In this document: positions 22,214 through 30,380 of the stretch, in pieces
Position numbering within the stretch: position 1 is the first letter of the stretch
How the letters are laid out: every line of letters starts with the position of its first letter
DNA from: Bifidobacterium pullorum subsp. gallinarum
GTDB taxonomy: Bacteria; Actinomycetota; Actinomycetes; Actinomycetales; Bifidobacteriaceae
Length of the DNA stretch: 64,000 bases
Direction of reading: 5' to 3'
Assembly: GCF_000741215.1 (NCBI RefSeq)
Contig: NZ_JGYX01000002.1
Location: 465,846-529,845, forward strand
Translations under genes and position numbers: made by a program
Notes under the pieces: model-generated
Seen by the model: only the letters and a program-made list of their open reading frames with translations
Told to the model about the DNA's origin: nothing
Databases searched by the model: none

Positions 22214-23524
22214 GTGGCACAGCATAATGAAGCCCCCATCCGCGTCGGACTGTTGGGCGCGGGCACCGTCGGATCGCAGACCGCGCGTCTGCTGGTGGAA
22301 CAGCGGGACGAACTCTCCCAGCGCATCGGCCGGGACATCGAACTCGTCGGCGTGGCCTGTCTGGATCCGGACGAGGTCGACTTCCCCTGGATCGACCGGT
22401 CGCTGCTGACCAGCGACACCATGGCCGTGGCCACGAACGCCGACATCGTCGTCGAACTGATCGGCGGACTCGAACCGGCGCGCACCTTCGTGCTGGCCGC
22501 CATCGAATCCGGCGCGTCCGTGGTGACCGCCAACAAGGCGCTGCTGGCCAAGTACGGCCCCGAGATCTACCAGGCCGCCGAAGCCAAGGGCGTGGACATC
22601 TACTTCGAAGCCGCGGTCGGCGGCGCGATCCCGATCGTGCGCCCGCTGCGCGAATCGTTGGTCGGTGACAAGGTCACCAGCATGCTCGGCATCGTCAACG
22701 GCACCACCAACTACATCCTCGACGAGATGACCACCAAGGGCCTCGACTTCGACGTGGCGCTCAAGGACGCGCAGGCCAAGGGGTACGCCGAGGCGGATCC
22801 GACCGGCGACATCGAGGGGCATGACGCGGCGAACAAGGCCGCCATCATGGCCACGCTCGGCTTCCACGCCAACGTCGGCATCGACGACGTGACCGTGGAG
22901 GGCATCACCAAGGTCACCGCGGACGACATCGCCGCGGCCACCGCCGAACACAAGGTGGTCAAGCTGCTCGCGGTGGTGGAGAACGGCGAGACCGGCGTCT
23001 CCGCGCGCGTCTACCCGGCGTTGATCGATGAGAACCATCCGCTGGCCTCCGTGCACGGCAGCTTCAACGCCGTGTTCGTCAAAGCCGAGGCCGCCGACGA
23101 CCTCATGTTCTACGGTCGCGGCGCCGGCGGCGCACCCACCGCCTCCGCCGTGGTCGGCGACGTGGTCACCGTGGCCCGCCACATCGCCCAAGGCTGCACT
23201 GGCCCGGCCATCACGCTGTACAACGACCTGCCCAAGGCCCCGATCGAAGCCTCCAAGGCCGCGTTCGCCGTGCGGTTCGTCATCCATGATAAGCCGGGCG
23301 TGCTCGCCGCCATCGCGGAGGAATTCGCCAAGCGCGGCGTATCGATCAACGGCGTGAACCAGGACCTGAAGCCCACGCTGCATGAGCCGGGCTACTCCGG
23401 CGAACTCCAGCAGCTGCGCCTGGTGACCCACCTGACCGACGAGGTCACGCTGCGCGAAACCGTGGAGGCCGTCTGCCAGCTCGACTTCGTGACCGGCGAG
23501 CCTTCCATCCTTCGCGTACTGTAA
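22214..23524 (+). CDS. hom: Homoserine dehydrogenase
   Basis: Reduces aspartate semialdehyde to homoserine for threonine and methionine synthesis. The 436-residue protein starts at GTG after AGGGAAGGACACTC. The nucleotide-binding motif is GLLGAGTVGSQ. The catalytic region includes NGTTNYILDEM and GYAEADPTGDIEGHDAA with the catalytic Lys just after. A C-terminal ACT domain (about 350-436, starting FVIHDKPGVLAAIAEEF) predicts feedback control, typically by threonine. Confidence 0.95.
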   Translation: MAQHNEAPIRVGLLGAGTVGSQTARLLVEQRDELSQRIGRDIELVGVACLDPDEVDFPWIDRSLLTSDTMAVATNADIVVELIGGLEPARTFVLAAIESGASVVTANKALLAKYGPEIYQAAEAKGVDIYFEAAVGGAIPIVRPLRESLVGDKVTSMLGIVNGTTNYILDEMTTKGLDFDVALKDAQAKGYAEADPTGDIEGHDAANKAAIMATLGFHANVGIDDVTVEGITKVTADDIAAATAEHKVVKLLAVVENGETGVSARVYPALIDENHPLASVHGSFNAVFVKAEAADDLMFYGRGAGGAPTASAVVGDVVTVARHIAQGCTGPAITLYNDLPKAPIEASKAAFAVRFVIHDKPGVLAAIAEEFAKRGVSINGVNQDLKPTLHEPGYSGELQQLRLVTHLTDEVTLRETVEAVCQLDFVTGEPSILRVL

Positions 23525-23653
23525 CCCGCGGCACGGCCGCCCCTCCTGCCGCAAGCCGGTGCAACGATGCGGCAGCGGGGGGCAGACCGGCCGATTCTCG
23601 TTTCACCATCGATCCTGGAACCAGCCCACCCGACCCCTCGTAAGGAGTACGTC

Positions 23654-24721
23654 ATGAATCCTGTGACACGTCGTGTACATGTCCGCGTCCCCGCCACCAG
23701 CGCGAATCTGGGGTCGGGGTTCGACACGGTCGGTCTGGCACTGGACTACCACGACGAACTCACCTTCACGCTGAGCGACGATCCGGCGGACACCGATGCG
23801 CACGTGAACATCGAGGGGGAGGGCGCGCAGACGCTGCCGCGCGACGAAACCCATCTGGTGGTCTCCACCTTCCGTCGCGCCTGTCGCACCTTCGGCCTGG
23901 GGCGGCTCGGCTTCACGCTTGAGGCGCACAACCGCATCCCGCAGGCGCGCGGCATGGGTTCCTCCGCCGAGGCGATCGTGGCTGGCATCGCGGCGGCCGC
24001 CGCCTTCGCGCAGGACGGTGGGCTCAACCGTTCGGCCATCTTCGACCTGGCCGCCACCATCGAAGGCCATCCGGACAACGTGGCGCCGGCCGTGTTCGGC
24101 GGCCTGACCGTGTCCTGGGATTTGTCCACCGCCGAAGGCGTGGGCTCCGTGCCGATTCCCGGCGGCGAACCGCTGCATGGAGGTTTCCACACCGTCAACT
24201 ATCCGGTCGACCCGGCCATCACCGCCGCCGTGTTTGTGCCGGACTACGAGCTTTCCACCGAAAAGGCGCGGCAGGCGCTGCCGGCCACGCTGCCCTACCG
24301 GGATGCGGTCTACAACGTCTCACGCGTGGGCCTGCTGCCTGCGGCCATGAACCCCGGCGCACTGGCCGCGGCCTCCACTTCCTCGGACGGCTCCGACGCC
24401 GACGGGGGCATCGCCGCATCCGTCGCACCGTCCGCGCTCGCGGCCACGGCGAACACCCTGCTGTACACGGCTACGCAGGACAAGCTGCATCAGCCGTATC
24501 GCGCCGCGTTGATGGAACCTTCATGGAACCTCATCGAACGTTTCCGTTCACACGGCTACGCGGCCGCCGTCTCCGGCGCGGGCCCGTGCGTGCTGGTGCT
24601 GCACTACGGCGACGCGCGCGAGGCCATCGACGCCATTGCGGCCGAGGATCTGGCCTCCGGCCACTGGCGCGTGCTGCATCTGCCCATCGATACCACCGGC
24701 GTAACCGTGGAACGCGGCTGA
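23654..24721 (+). CDS. thrB: Homoserine kinase
   Basis: GHMP-family kinase that phosphorylates homoserine on the way to threonine. The ATG at 23654 follows TAAGGAGTACGTC; the product is 355 residues. The ATP-binding GHMP motif is IPQARGMGSSAEAIVAG, the N-terminal substrate region is VPATSANLGSGFDTVGLAL, and the C-terminal glycine-rich segment is VSGAGPCVLVL. A Ser/Asp-rich insertion (about residues 240-255) is not typical. It lies 129 bp after hom, with no terminator seen. thrC is not in the window. Confidence 0.94.
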   Translation: MNPVTRRVHVRVPATSANLGSGFDTVGLALDYHDELTFTLSDDPADTDAHVNIEGEGAQTLPRDETHLVVSTFRRACRTFGLGRLGFTLEAHNRIPQARGMGSSAEAIVAGIAAAAAFAQDGGLNRSAIFDLAATIEGHPDNVAPAVFGGLTVSWDLSTAEGVGSVPIPGGEPLHGGFHTVNYPVDPAITAAVFVPDYELSTEKARQALPATLPYRDAVYNVSRVGLLPAAMNPGALAAASTSSDGSDADGGIAASVAPSALAATANTLLYTATQDKLHQPYRAALMEPSWNLIERFRSHGYAAAVSGAGPCVLVLHYGDAREAIDAIAAEDLASGHWRVLHLPIDTTGVTVERG

Positions 24722-24807
24722 ACGGATATCCTGGGCGGATCCGGAGTCGGGCGGCGCATCCGCCGATCTCCGGCGATATCCGGCGACCATGCGCACGGCG
24801 GTTGCGG

Positions 24808-24813
24808 TACAGT
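24808..24813 (+). promoter_or_regulatory. -10 hexamer of a probably leaderless Maf-Nudix transcript
   Basis: TACAGT lies 7 nt before the ATG at 24821, with no Shine-Dalgarno sequence. Confidence 0.45.
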
Positions 24814-24820
24814 GGGCGGT

Positions 24821-26395
24821 ATGACGATTCCGCTGATCCTTGCCTCGAAGTCCGTCCCGCGCCGCAATGTGCTGTACTCGGCCGGCGTGTGCCCGACCAT
24901 CCGCGTCTCGCATGTCGACGAACCGGCCGCATTGGAACATGCCGCCGAACAGGCCGGTGTGAGCGTCGATGAGCTGAGCGTGAATCAGCGGGTCATGATC
25001 CTGGCCGAGGCCAAGGCCCAGGCCGTGTATCAGGCGTACCGGAACGTGGCCGATGCGGCCGCCGCCGCGACCGGCGAACGCGTGACCGCCTATCCGCTCA
25101 AGGCCGTGGGGGTGGGCGATGCGGGTTCAGTTCCCTCATCATCCGATCTGACCGCTGTCCCGGCTTCCGCTTCGTCTTCCGCGTCCCCGGCGTCCGGCGT
25201 TACAGGCGGCAAAGCCTCCGACATCACCCGCGATTTCTCCGGCGTGGACGTGCCCACAACCGTGGAACCAATCCACACGCCCGCGGATGGCGCCGGCAAG
25301 GGCGGTTCCGGCGTCAACGGCACCGATGCCGATGATACCGGCAGCACTGGCGCCAACGGTTCCGGCACCAACAACGCCTCCGCAATCCAAGGCCTGACCA
25401 CCGCCGCGGTCGGCCCGCTGATCTTGGGCTGCGACTCGATGTTCCTGTTCAACGGCGAATGCCACGGCAAGCCCCACAGCGCGGACGTGGCACGCGAACG
25501 GCTCCGGGCCATGCGCGGCCACAGCGGCGAGCTGTGGACCGGCCACTGCCTGATCGACTTCGCCACCGGGCGCGTGGCCCGCGGCGCCAGCCACGCCATC
25601 GTGCATTTCAGCGACTATTCCGACCGTGACATCGAGCGCTACATCGCCACCGGCGAACCGTTGGAGGTGGCCGGCTCCTTTACGCTGGAAGGCTTCGGCG
25701 GCGCGTTCATCGACGGCATCGAGGGCGATCCGCACGGCATCATCGGCCTGAGCCTGCCGTTGGCCCGGCGGCTGGCCGGCGAGCTGGGTGTGGAATGGAC
25801 GGACCTGTGGAACGTGGCCCGCGGCGAACACGATCCCGCACCCAAAGCCGACGGCGTGACCAGCTCCGCCAGCGGTTCGGTGCCGCCCAAGGAGAACGTG
25901 CGTCAGCCGGGCGACGGTTGGATCGACTGCGACTGCGGCCGCCGCCACTGGGGACTCAACGGCGCCTCCGGCGTGCTGCTGGCCCGTCGTGACGCCGTCA
26001 CCGGCAAGGTGACGCATGTGGTGATGCAGCATCGCGCGTTGTGGAGCGCCGAAGGCGGCACCTGGGGCATCCCGGGCGGCGCCACGGCGGACGGCGAGAG
26101 CGCCATCGAGGGTGCGTTGCGCGAAAGCTACGAGGAGGCGAACATCACCCCCGAGGACATCGAGGTGGTCGGCGCCTACCGGGAGGACCACGGCAACTGG
26201 GCGTACACCACCGTGTTCGCGTTCGAGAAGCCCGGCCACACGGTCATGCCGCGCGCCAATGACGACGAGAGCATGGAGATCGAGTGGGTGTCGATCGACG
26301 AGGTGCCCAACCGCAAGCTGCTGACGGCCATGCGCACCGACTGGCCGCGCTTCCGCGCACGCCTTGACACCATCGCCGAGGAGCCCGCGCGATGA
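24821..26395 (+). CDS. Fusion of a Maf nucleotide pyrophosphatase and a Nudix hydrolase
   Basis: A 524-residue protein predicted to clear non-canonical nucleotides. The N-terminal Maf domain starts with LILASKSVPRR (family form ASxSPRR) and continues after an insertion with ILGCDSM, CHGKPHSADVARERLRAM and the catalytic region FGGAFIDGIEGDPHGIIGL. An insertion of about 100 residues (roughly 90-195), rich in Ser, Gly, Asp and Thr, splits the Maf fold. A short linker with a CxC motif leads to the Nudix domain (about 385-520), whose box is GGATADGESAIEGALRESYEE. The ATG at 24821 is chosen over the GTG at 24812. The stop overlaps the LacI gene by 4 bp, so the pair is co-translated. Confidence 0.85.
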   Translation: MTIPLILASKSVPRRNVLYSAGVCPTIRVSHVDEPAALEHAAEQAGVSVDELSVNQRVMILAEAKAQAVYQAYRNVADAAAAATGERVTAYPLKAVGVGDAGSVPSSSDLTAVPASASSSASPASGVTGGKASDITRDFSGVDVPTTVEPIHTPADGAGKGGSGVNGTDADDTGSTGANGSGTNNASAIQGLTTAAVGPLILGCDSMFLFNGECHGKPHSADVARERLRAMRGHSGELWTGHCLIDFATGRVARGASHAIVHFSDYSDRDIERYIATGEPLEVAGSFTLEGFGGAFIDGIEGDPHGIIGLSLPLARRLAGELGVEWTDLWNVARGEHDPAPKADGVTSSASGSVPPKENVRQPGDGWIDCDCGRRHWGLNGASGVLLARRDAVTGKVTHVVMQHRALWSAEGGTWGIPGGATADGESAIEGALRESYEEANITPEDIEVVGAYREDHGNWAYTTVFAFEKPGHTVMPRANDDESMEIEWVSIDEVPNRKLLTAMRTDWPRFRARLDTIAEEPAR

Positions 26396-27507
26396 CGGCG
26401 GCCAAGGGCAGGGGCGGCAAGCGTCCGTCGATGTTCGAAGTGGCCAAGCTGGCCGGTGTGAGTCATCAGACCGTCTCCCGCGTGATCAACCATTCCCCGG
26501 ACGTGTCCGAGGTCACGCGCGCCAAGGTGCAGGCCGCCATCGACCGTCTGGGCTACCGTCCGAGCAATTCGGCCCGCGCGCTCGCCTCGCAGCGCTCGCG
26601 CACGATCGGCCTGATCGCCGGCGGCCTGCGCTTCTTCGGGCCGATCTCCGCCATCTCCTCGATCGAGACGATGGCCCGCGCCCATGAGCTGTTCATGTCC
26701 GTCATGCTGGTGCATGAGGCGTTCTGCTCGCAGAAGGATTTCGAGACGCTGTGCGACACGTTCGACGAGCAGAACGTGGATGCGTTCATCTTCCTGACGC
26801 CCACCGACGCCATGTTCTCGGCCGCCTGCCACGCGCCGGTGCAGCAGCCGCGCGTGCTGATCACCTCGACGCACGGCGCGGTGGACATCCGCACCGCCAT
26901 GGCGGCCATCCGTCCCATGGATCAGCGCAAGGTGGCGCTGGTGGGCATCGACCAGTGGGGGGCAATGGCCGAGGTGATGCGGCTGGTCGCGGAATACGGG
27001 CATCGTCGTGCGCTGTATTTCGCCGGCCCGCAGGAATGGCGCGACGCGGGCACCCGATTGGCGGCGTGGCGGCAGTTGTGCGCGGAGCATGCCGTGGAGT
27101 GCGTGGTCGAGCAGTGCGAGTCCTGGGAGTCGGCCGAGGCGTATACGCGGATGAACCATGTGCTTGAGGATTTCGGCAGCCGTGGCGCCGCGTTGCCGTC
27201 GCTGGTGGTGACGGCGAACGACAGCCAGGCGGTGGGCGTGATGCGCGCGCTGCACGAGCATCGGCTGCGGATTCCGCAGGATGTGAGCCTGGTGGGCTTC
27301 GACGATATGCCCGCGATGGATAACATGCTGCCGCCGTTGACCACGGTGCGCCCCGATTTCGAGCAGTTGGGCGTGGCCGCGATGAAGCAGGTGCTGCATC
27401 TGCTGGGTGAGGGGCCGGAGCCGACGTTCGCGGCGGCATCGCACGGCGTGGGGCTAGTGCCGGCGAAGGTGATGCTGCGCAACTCGCTGGGCCCGGCCGC
27501 GCACTGA
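26392..27507 (+). CDS. LacI-family transcriptional regulator, probable arabinose repressor
   Basis: Sugar-responsive repressor of 371 residues. The N-terminal helix-turn-helix is MFEVAKLAGVSHQTVSRVIN, followed by the hinge SARALASQRSRTIGLI and a periplasmic-binding-like sensor domain ending VSLVGFDDMPAMDNMLPPLTTV. It sits just upstream of araBDA, whose promoter has LacI-type palindromes at 27848-27861 and 27880-27893. Control of arabinose genes by a LacI-type protein (AraQ) is described for bifidobacteria, so this gene is the best candidate. The identification rests on context, not on a diagnostic residue. Confidence 0.85.
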   Translation: MTAAKGRGGKRPSMFEVAKLAGVSHQTVSRVINHSPDVSEVTRAKVQAAIDRLGYRPSNSARALASQRSRTIGLIAGGLRFFGPISAISSIETMARAHELFMSVMLVHEAFCSQKDFETLCDTFDEQNVDAFIFLTPTDAMFSAACHAPVQQPRVLITSTHGAVDIRTAMAAIRPMDQRKVALVGIDQWGAMAEVMRLVAEYGHRRALYFAGPQEWRDAGTRLAAWRQLCAEHAVECVVEQCESWESAEAYTRMNHVLEDFGSRGAALPSLVVTANDSQAVGVMRALHEHRLRIPQDVSLVGFDDMPAMDNMLPPLTTVRPDFEQLGVAAMKQVLHLLGEGPEPTFAAASHGVGLVPAKVMLRNSLGPAAH

Positions 27508-27515
27508 CGTCGACG

Positions 27516-27748
27516 CGGCTGTCGGCCGTCATGACGACACACCCTCGGGCGGTTGGCCCAAAGTGTGTGTTGTCATATGTCCATGACGACACGCCCTTTA
27601 ACGGTGGTTTGGAGTCCGTGTCGTCATACAGCCGTGACAACACGGCATCTGAAGGAATCGTTGGAGGGCGTGTTGTCGCGAGCGGACGACGACACGGCTT
27701 CGTGCGGTTGGCTGGGGAGGCGTGTTGTCATGCGGACATGACGACACG
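27516..27748. repeat. Array of five palindromic units at 51-52 bp spacing
   Basis: Four clear 28-bp units lie at 27566-27593, 27617-27644, 27669-27696 and 27721-27748. Each has a left arm close to CGTGTYGTCAT and a right arm close to ATGACGACACG around a variable 6-8 base centre. A fifth unit at 27516-27543 keeps only its right arm. The DNA between units is 23-25 bp and unique. The array fills most of the gap between the LacI gene and the araB promoter. It is not a CRISPR array, because units and centres vary and no cas gene is seen. Confidence 0.85.
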
Positions 27749-27805
27749 GGGTTTGCGGTGCCTGGCAATCGAAATTTACAACGATGAAACAAGACACTCG
27801 TCGGG

Positions 27806-27834
27806 TTGAGATTCGGGGTGTCGGCGCGTATAAT
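27806..27834 (+). promoter_or_regulatory. araBDA promoter
   Basis: The -35 box TTGAGA (27806-27811) and the -10 box TATAAT (27829-27834) are separated by 17 bp, close to the housekeeping consensus. The untranslated leader to araB would be about 110 bases. Confidence 0.8.
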
Positions 27835-27847
27835 CGGCACTACAAAT

Positions 27848-27861
27848 TGTGAGCGCTAACA
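27848..27861. promoter_or_regulatory. LacI-family operator O1 of araBDA
   Basis: TGTGAGCGCTAACA is a 14-bp palindrome with one mismatch and the central CG typical of LacI-family operators. It starts 13 bp after the -10 box, where a bound repressor would block transcription. Confidence 0.75.
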
Positions 27862-27879
27862 CTGGCCGATGAAGGCGGC

Positions 27880-27893
27880 TGTTAACGTTCACG
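27880..27893. promoter_or_regulatory. Possible second LacI-family operator of araBDA
   Basis: TGTTAACGTTCACG resembles O1 with two mismatches in its dyad. The centres of the two sites are 32 bp apart, about three helical turns, so paired binding is plausible. Confidence 0.5.
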
Positions 27894-27952
27894 AACAACG
27901 GTAGTGCAGCGGACGGTACGGGCCGGCCGGGCAGGGTAAGGAGTCCACCACC

Positions 27953-29587
27953 ATGGCAGTAATGCAGAACGATTCCGATCAGGTTGCCGCGATCGCGGAG
28001 AAGATCCGCGCGGGCAAGACCTCGCTCGGCATCGAGTTCGGTTCCACGCGAATCAAGGCCGTCCTCATCGACGACACCTACCGCACCATCGCCTCCGGCG
28101 ATTACGGCTGGGCCAGCCATCTGGAGCACGGCCTGTGGAGCTACACCGTCGAGGAGATCTGGAAGGGCCTGCAGGCCGCCTACGCCGAGATGGCCGGCGA
28201 TGTGGAGGCCGCCTACGGCGAGAAGCTCACCCACATCGGTCACATCGGATTCTCCGCCATGATGCACGGCTATCTGGCCTTCGACGAGGCCGGCGAGCTG
28301 CTGGTGCCGTTCCGCACCTGGCAGAACACCAACACCCACGAGGCTCATGAGAAGCTCTCCGAGCTGTTCCAGTACAACATCCCGGAACGCTGGTCCATCG
28401 CCCACCTGTACCAGTGCGTGCTCGACAACGAGGAGCACGTCTCCAAGGTCGCCTTCTTCACCACCCTGGCCGGCTACGTGCACTGGAAGCTCACCGGCAG
28501 GAAGGTGCTCGGCGTCGGCGACGCCTCCGGCATGTTCCCGATCGATCCGACCACCCGCACCTGGGAGGCCGAATTCATCCGCCAGTTCAACGAACTGCCC
28601 GAGGTGGCCGCCCAGCCGTGGAAGCTCGAGGACCTGCTGCCCGAACCGCTCGTGGCCGGCACCCCTGCCGGCGAGCTCACCGAGGAGGGCGCCAAACTGC
28701 TCGACCCGACCGGCACCCTGCAGCCGGGCATCACGCTGGCCCCGCCGGAAGGCGACGCCGGTACCGGCATGATGGCCACCAACTCCGTGCGCAAGCGCAC
28801 CGGCAACGTATCCGCCGGCACCTCCATCTTCGCCACCGTGGTGCTCGAAGGCAAGCTCAAGGCCCTGCACCCGGAGGTCGACCTGGTCACCACCCCGGCC
28901 GGCGACCTGGCCGGCATGAGCCACGCCAACAACTTCACCTCCGACCTGAACGCCTGGGTCGGCCTGTTCGGCCAGTTCGCCGAGGCCCTCGGCCACCCGG
29001 TCGACGCGGGCACGCTGTATGGCACGCTGTTCCGCGCGGCCATCGCCGACGATGTGGACGCCAACTGCGGCGGCCTGCTCAACTATCCGTTCCGCTCCGG
29101 CGAGTTCCTGGCTGGCCTGCCCGAAGGCCGCCCGCTGTTCGCCCGCAAGCCCGAAGCCCGCATGAGCCTCGGCAACTTCATGCGCGCGCAGCTGTTCGGC
29201 GCGTTCTCGCCGGTCAAGATCGGCATGGACGTCATGACCAAGGACGAGCACGTCCAGGTCGATTCCCTCGTGGGCCACGGCGGCATCTTCACCACCCCCA
29301 AGGTGGCGCAGAAGATCCTCGCCGCCGCGTTCGACACCCCGATCAAGGTCATGGCCACCGCCGCGGAGGGCGGCGCCTGGGGCATGGCCGTGCTCGGCGA
29401 CTACCTGTGGCACGCCGACGAGGACCTGGCCGACTATTTGGACAACCGCGTGTTCGCGGACGCCGAGTCGGTCACCGAAACCCCGGACGAGAAGGACGTG
29501 GAGGGCTTCGAGGACTTCTTCGCCCGCTTCCGCGCCGGTCTGCCGATCGAACACGCCGCCATTGCGGCGATCCCGCTCGAGGACTGA
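27953..29587 (+). CDS. araB: L-ribulokinase, FGGY family
   Basis: Phosphorylates L-ribulose to L-ribulose 5-phosphate in arabinose breakdown. The 544-residue product has the FGGY kinase layout: an N-terminal ATPase strand with LGIEFGSTRIKAVLID, the substrate region FSAMMHGYLAF, and a C-terminal GxG segment (TAAEGGAWGMAVLGDY). It belongs to the family by sequence; the substrate is inferred from araD and araA downstream. The start follows GTAAGGAGTCCACCACC. It is the first gene of the operon. Confidence 0.9.
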   Translation: MAVMQNDSDQVAAIAEKIRAGKTSLGIEFGSTRIKAVLIDDTYRTIASGDYGWASHLEHGLWSYTVEEIWKGLQAAYAEMAGDVEAAYGEKLTHIGHIGFSAMMHGYLAFDEAGELLVPFRTWQNTNTHEAHEKLSELFQYNIPERWSIAHLYQCVLDNEEHVSKVAFFTTLAGYVHWKLTGRKVLGVGDASGMFPIDPTTRTWEAEFIRQFNELPEVAAQPWKLEDLLPEPLVAGTPAGELTEEGAKLLDPTGTLQPGITLAPPEGDAGTGMMATNSVRKRTGNVSAGTSIFATVVLEGKLKALHPEVDLVTTPAGDLAGMSHANNFTSDLNAWVGLFGQFAEALGHPVDAGTLYGTLFRAAIADDVDANCGGLLNYPFRSGEFLAGLPEGRPLFARKPEARMSLGNFMRAQLFGAFSPVKIGMDVMTKDEHVQVDSLVGHGGIFTTPKVAQKILAAAFDTPIKVMATAAEGGAWGMAVLGDYLWHADEDLADYLDNRVFADAESVTETPDEKDVEGFEDFFARFRAGLPIEHAAIAAIPLED

Positions 29588-29641
29588 CGCCGGCCGATCA
29601 AGACCTGATACAGACCTGATCAATTAGAAAGGAAACACAAT

Positions 29642-30334
29642 ATGGCAACATTGGCTGATTACGGTCCCGAAGTCCGGGCCGAAGTCAAGCAGGTGCGCGA
29701 GGTCGTCGCGACGCTGCACGACCAGCTCATCAAGTGGAATCTGGTCGTGTGGACCGCGGGCAACGTCTCCCAGCGTCTGCACACCGCCGACCTCATGGTG
29801 ATCAAGCCCTCCGGCCTGCGCTACGAATACCTGACCCCGAGCTCGATGGTCGTCTGCGACCTCGACGGCAACGTGGTCGACGGCTCCGAGGCCCCGTCCT
29901 CCGACACCGCCTCCCACTGCTACATCTACCGCAACATGCCGGACGTGTACGGCGTCGTGCACACGCACTCCACCTACGCCACCGCCTGGGCGGCCACCGG
30001 CCAGAACATCCCGTGCGGCCTGACCATGATGGGCGACGAGTTCGGCGGCGAGGTGCCGGTCGGCCCGTTCCGTCTCATCGGCTCCGAGGCGATCGGCGAG
30101 GGCGTCGTCGAGACGCTCAAGAAGTACCCGAAGTCCCCGGCCGTCCTCATGCAGAACCATGGCCCGTTCACCATCGGCAAGGACGCCGAGTCCGCCGTCA
30201 AGGCCGCCGCCATGACCGAGGAGGTCGCCCACACCATGTGGGCCGCCCGCCAGCTCGGCGATATCATCCCGATTCCGCAGGAGGATATCGACAAGCTGAA
30301 CGACCGCTATCAGAACGTCTACGGGCAGCACTGA
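29642..30334 (+). CDS. araD: L-ribulose-5-phosphate 4-epimerase
   Basis: Converts L-ribulose 5-phosphate to D-xylulose 5-phosphate, which bifidobacteria feed into the phosphoketolase pathway. It belongs to the class II aldolase/epimerase family and is 230 residues long. The substrate region is TAGNVSQR, then KPSGLRYEYLTPSSMVV. The metal ligands lie in VVHTHSTYATAWA and the later MQNHGPFTIGK. The start follows AGAAAGGAAACACAAT, 54 bp after araB. Confidence 0.95.
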   Translation: MATLADYGPEVRAEVKQVREVVATLHDQLIKWNLVVWTAGNVSQRLHTADLMVIKPSGLRYEYLTPSSMVVCDLDGNVVDGSEAPSSDTASHCYIYRNMPDVYGVVHTHSTYATAWAATGQNIPCGLTMMGDEFGGEVPVGPFRLIGSEAIGEGVVETLKKYPKSPAVLMQNHGPFTIGKDAESAVKAAAMTEEVAHTMWAARQLGDIIPIPQEDIDKLNDRYQNVYGQH

Positions 30335-30380
30335 CAGCAATCGAAATAACCCAACCAATACAACAAAGGAACATATCACT

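Noticed and set aside
27516..27748. Possible CRISPR array
   Set aside because: Spacing looks regular, but the repeats differ in their centres and arms, the intervening DNA is only 23-25 bp, and no cas gene is present.
27531..27809. 92-codon and similar frames in the LacI-araB gap
   Set aside because: They read through the palindrome array and have no start signal or similarity.
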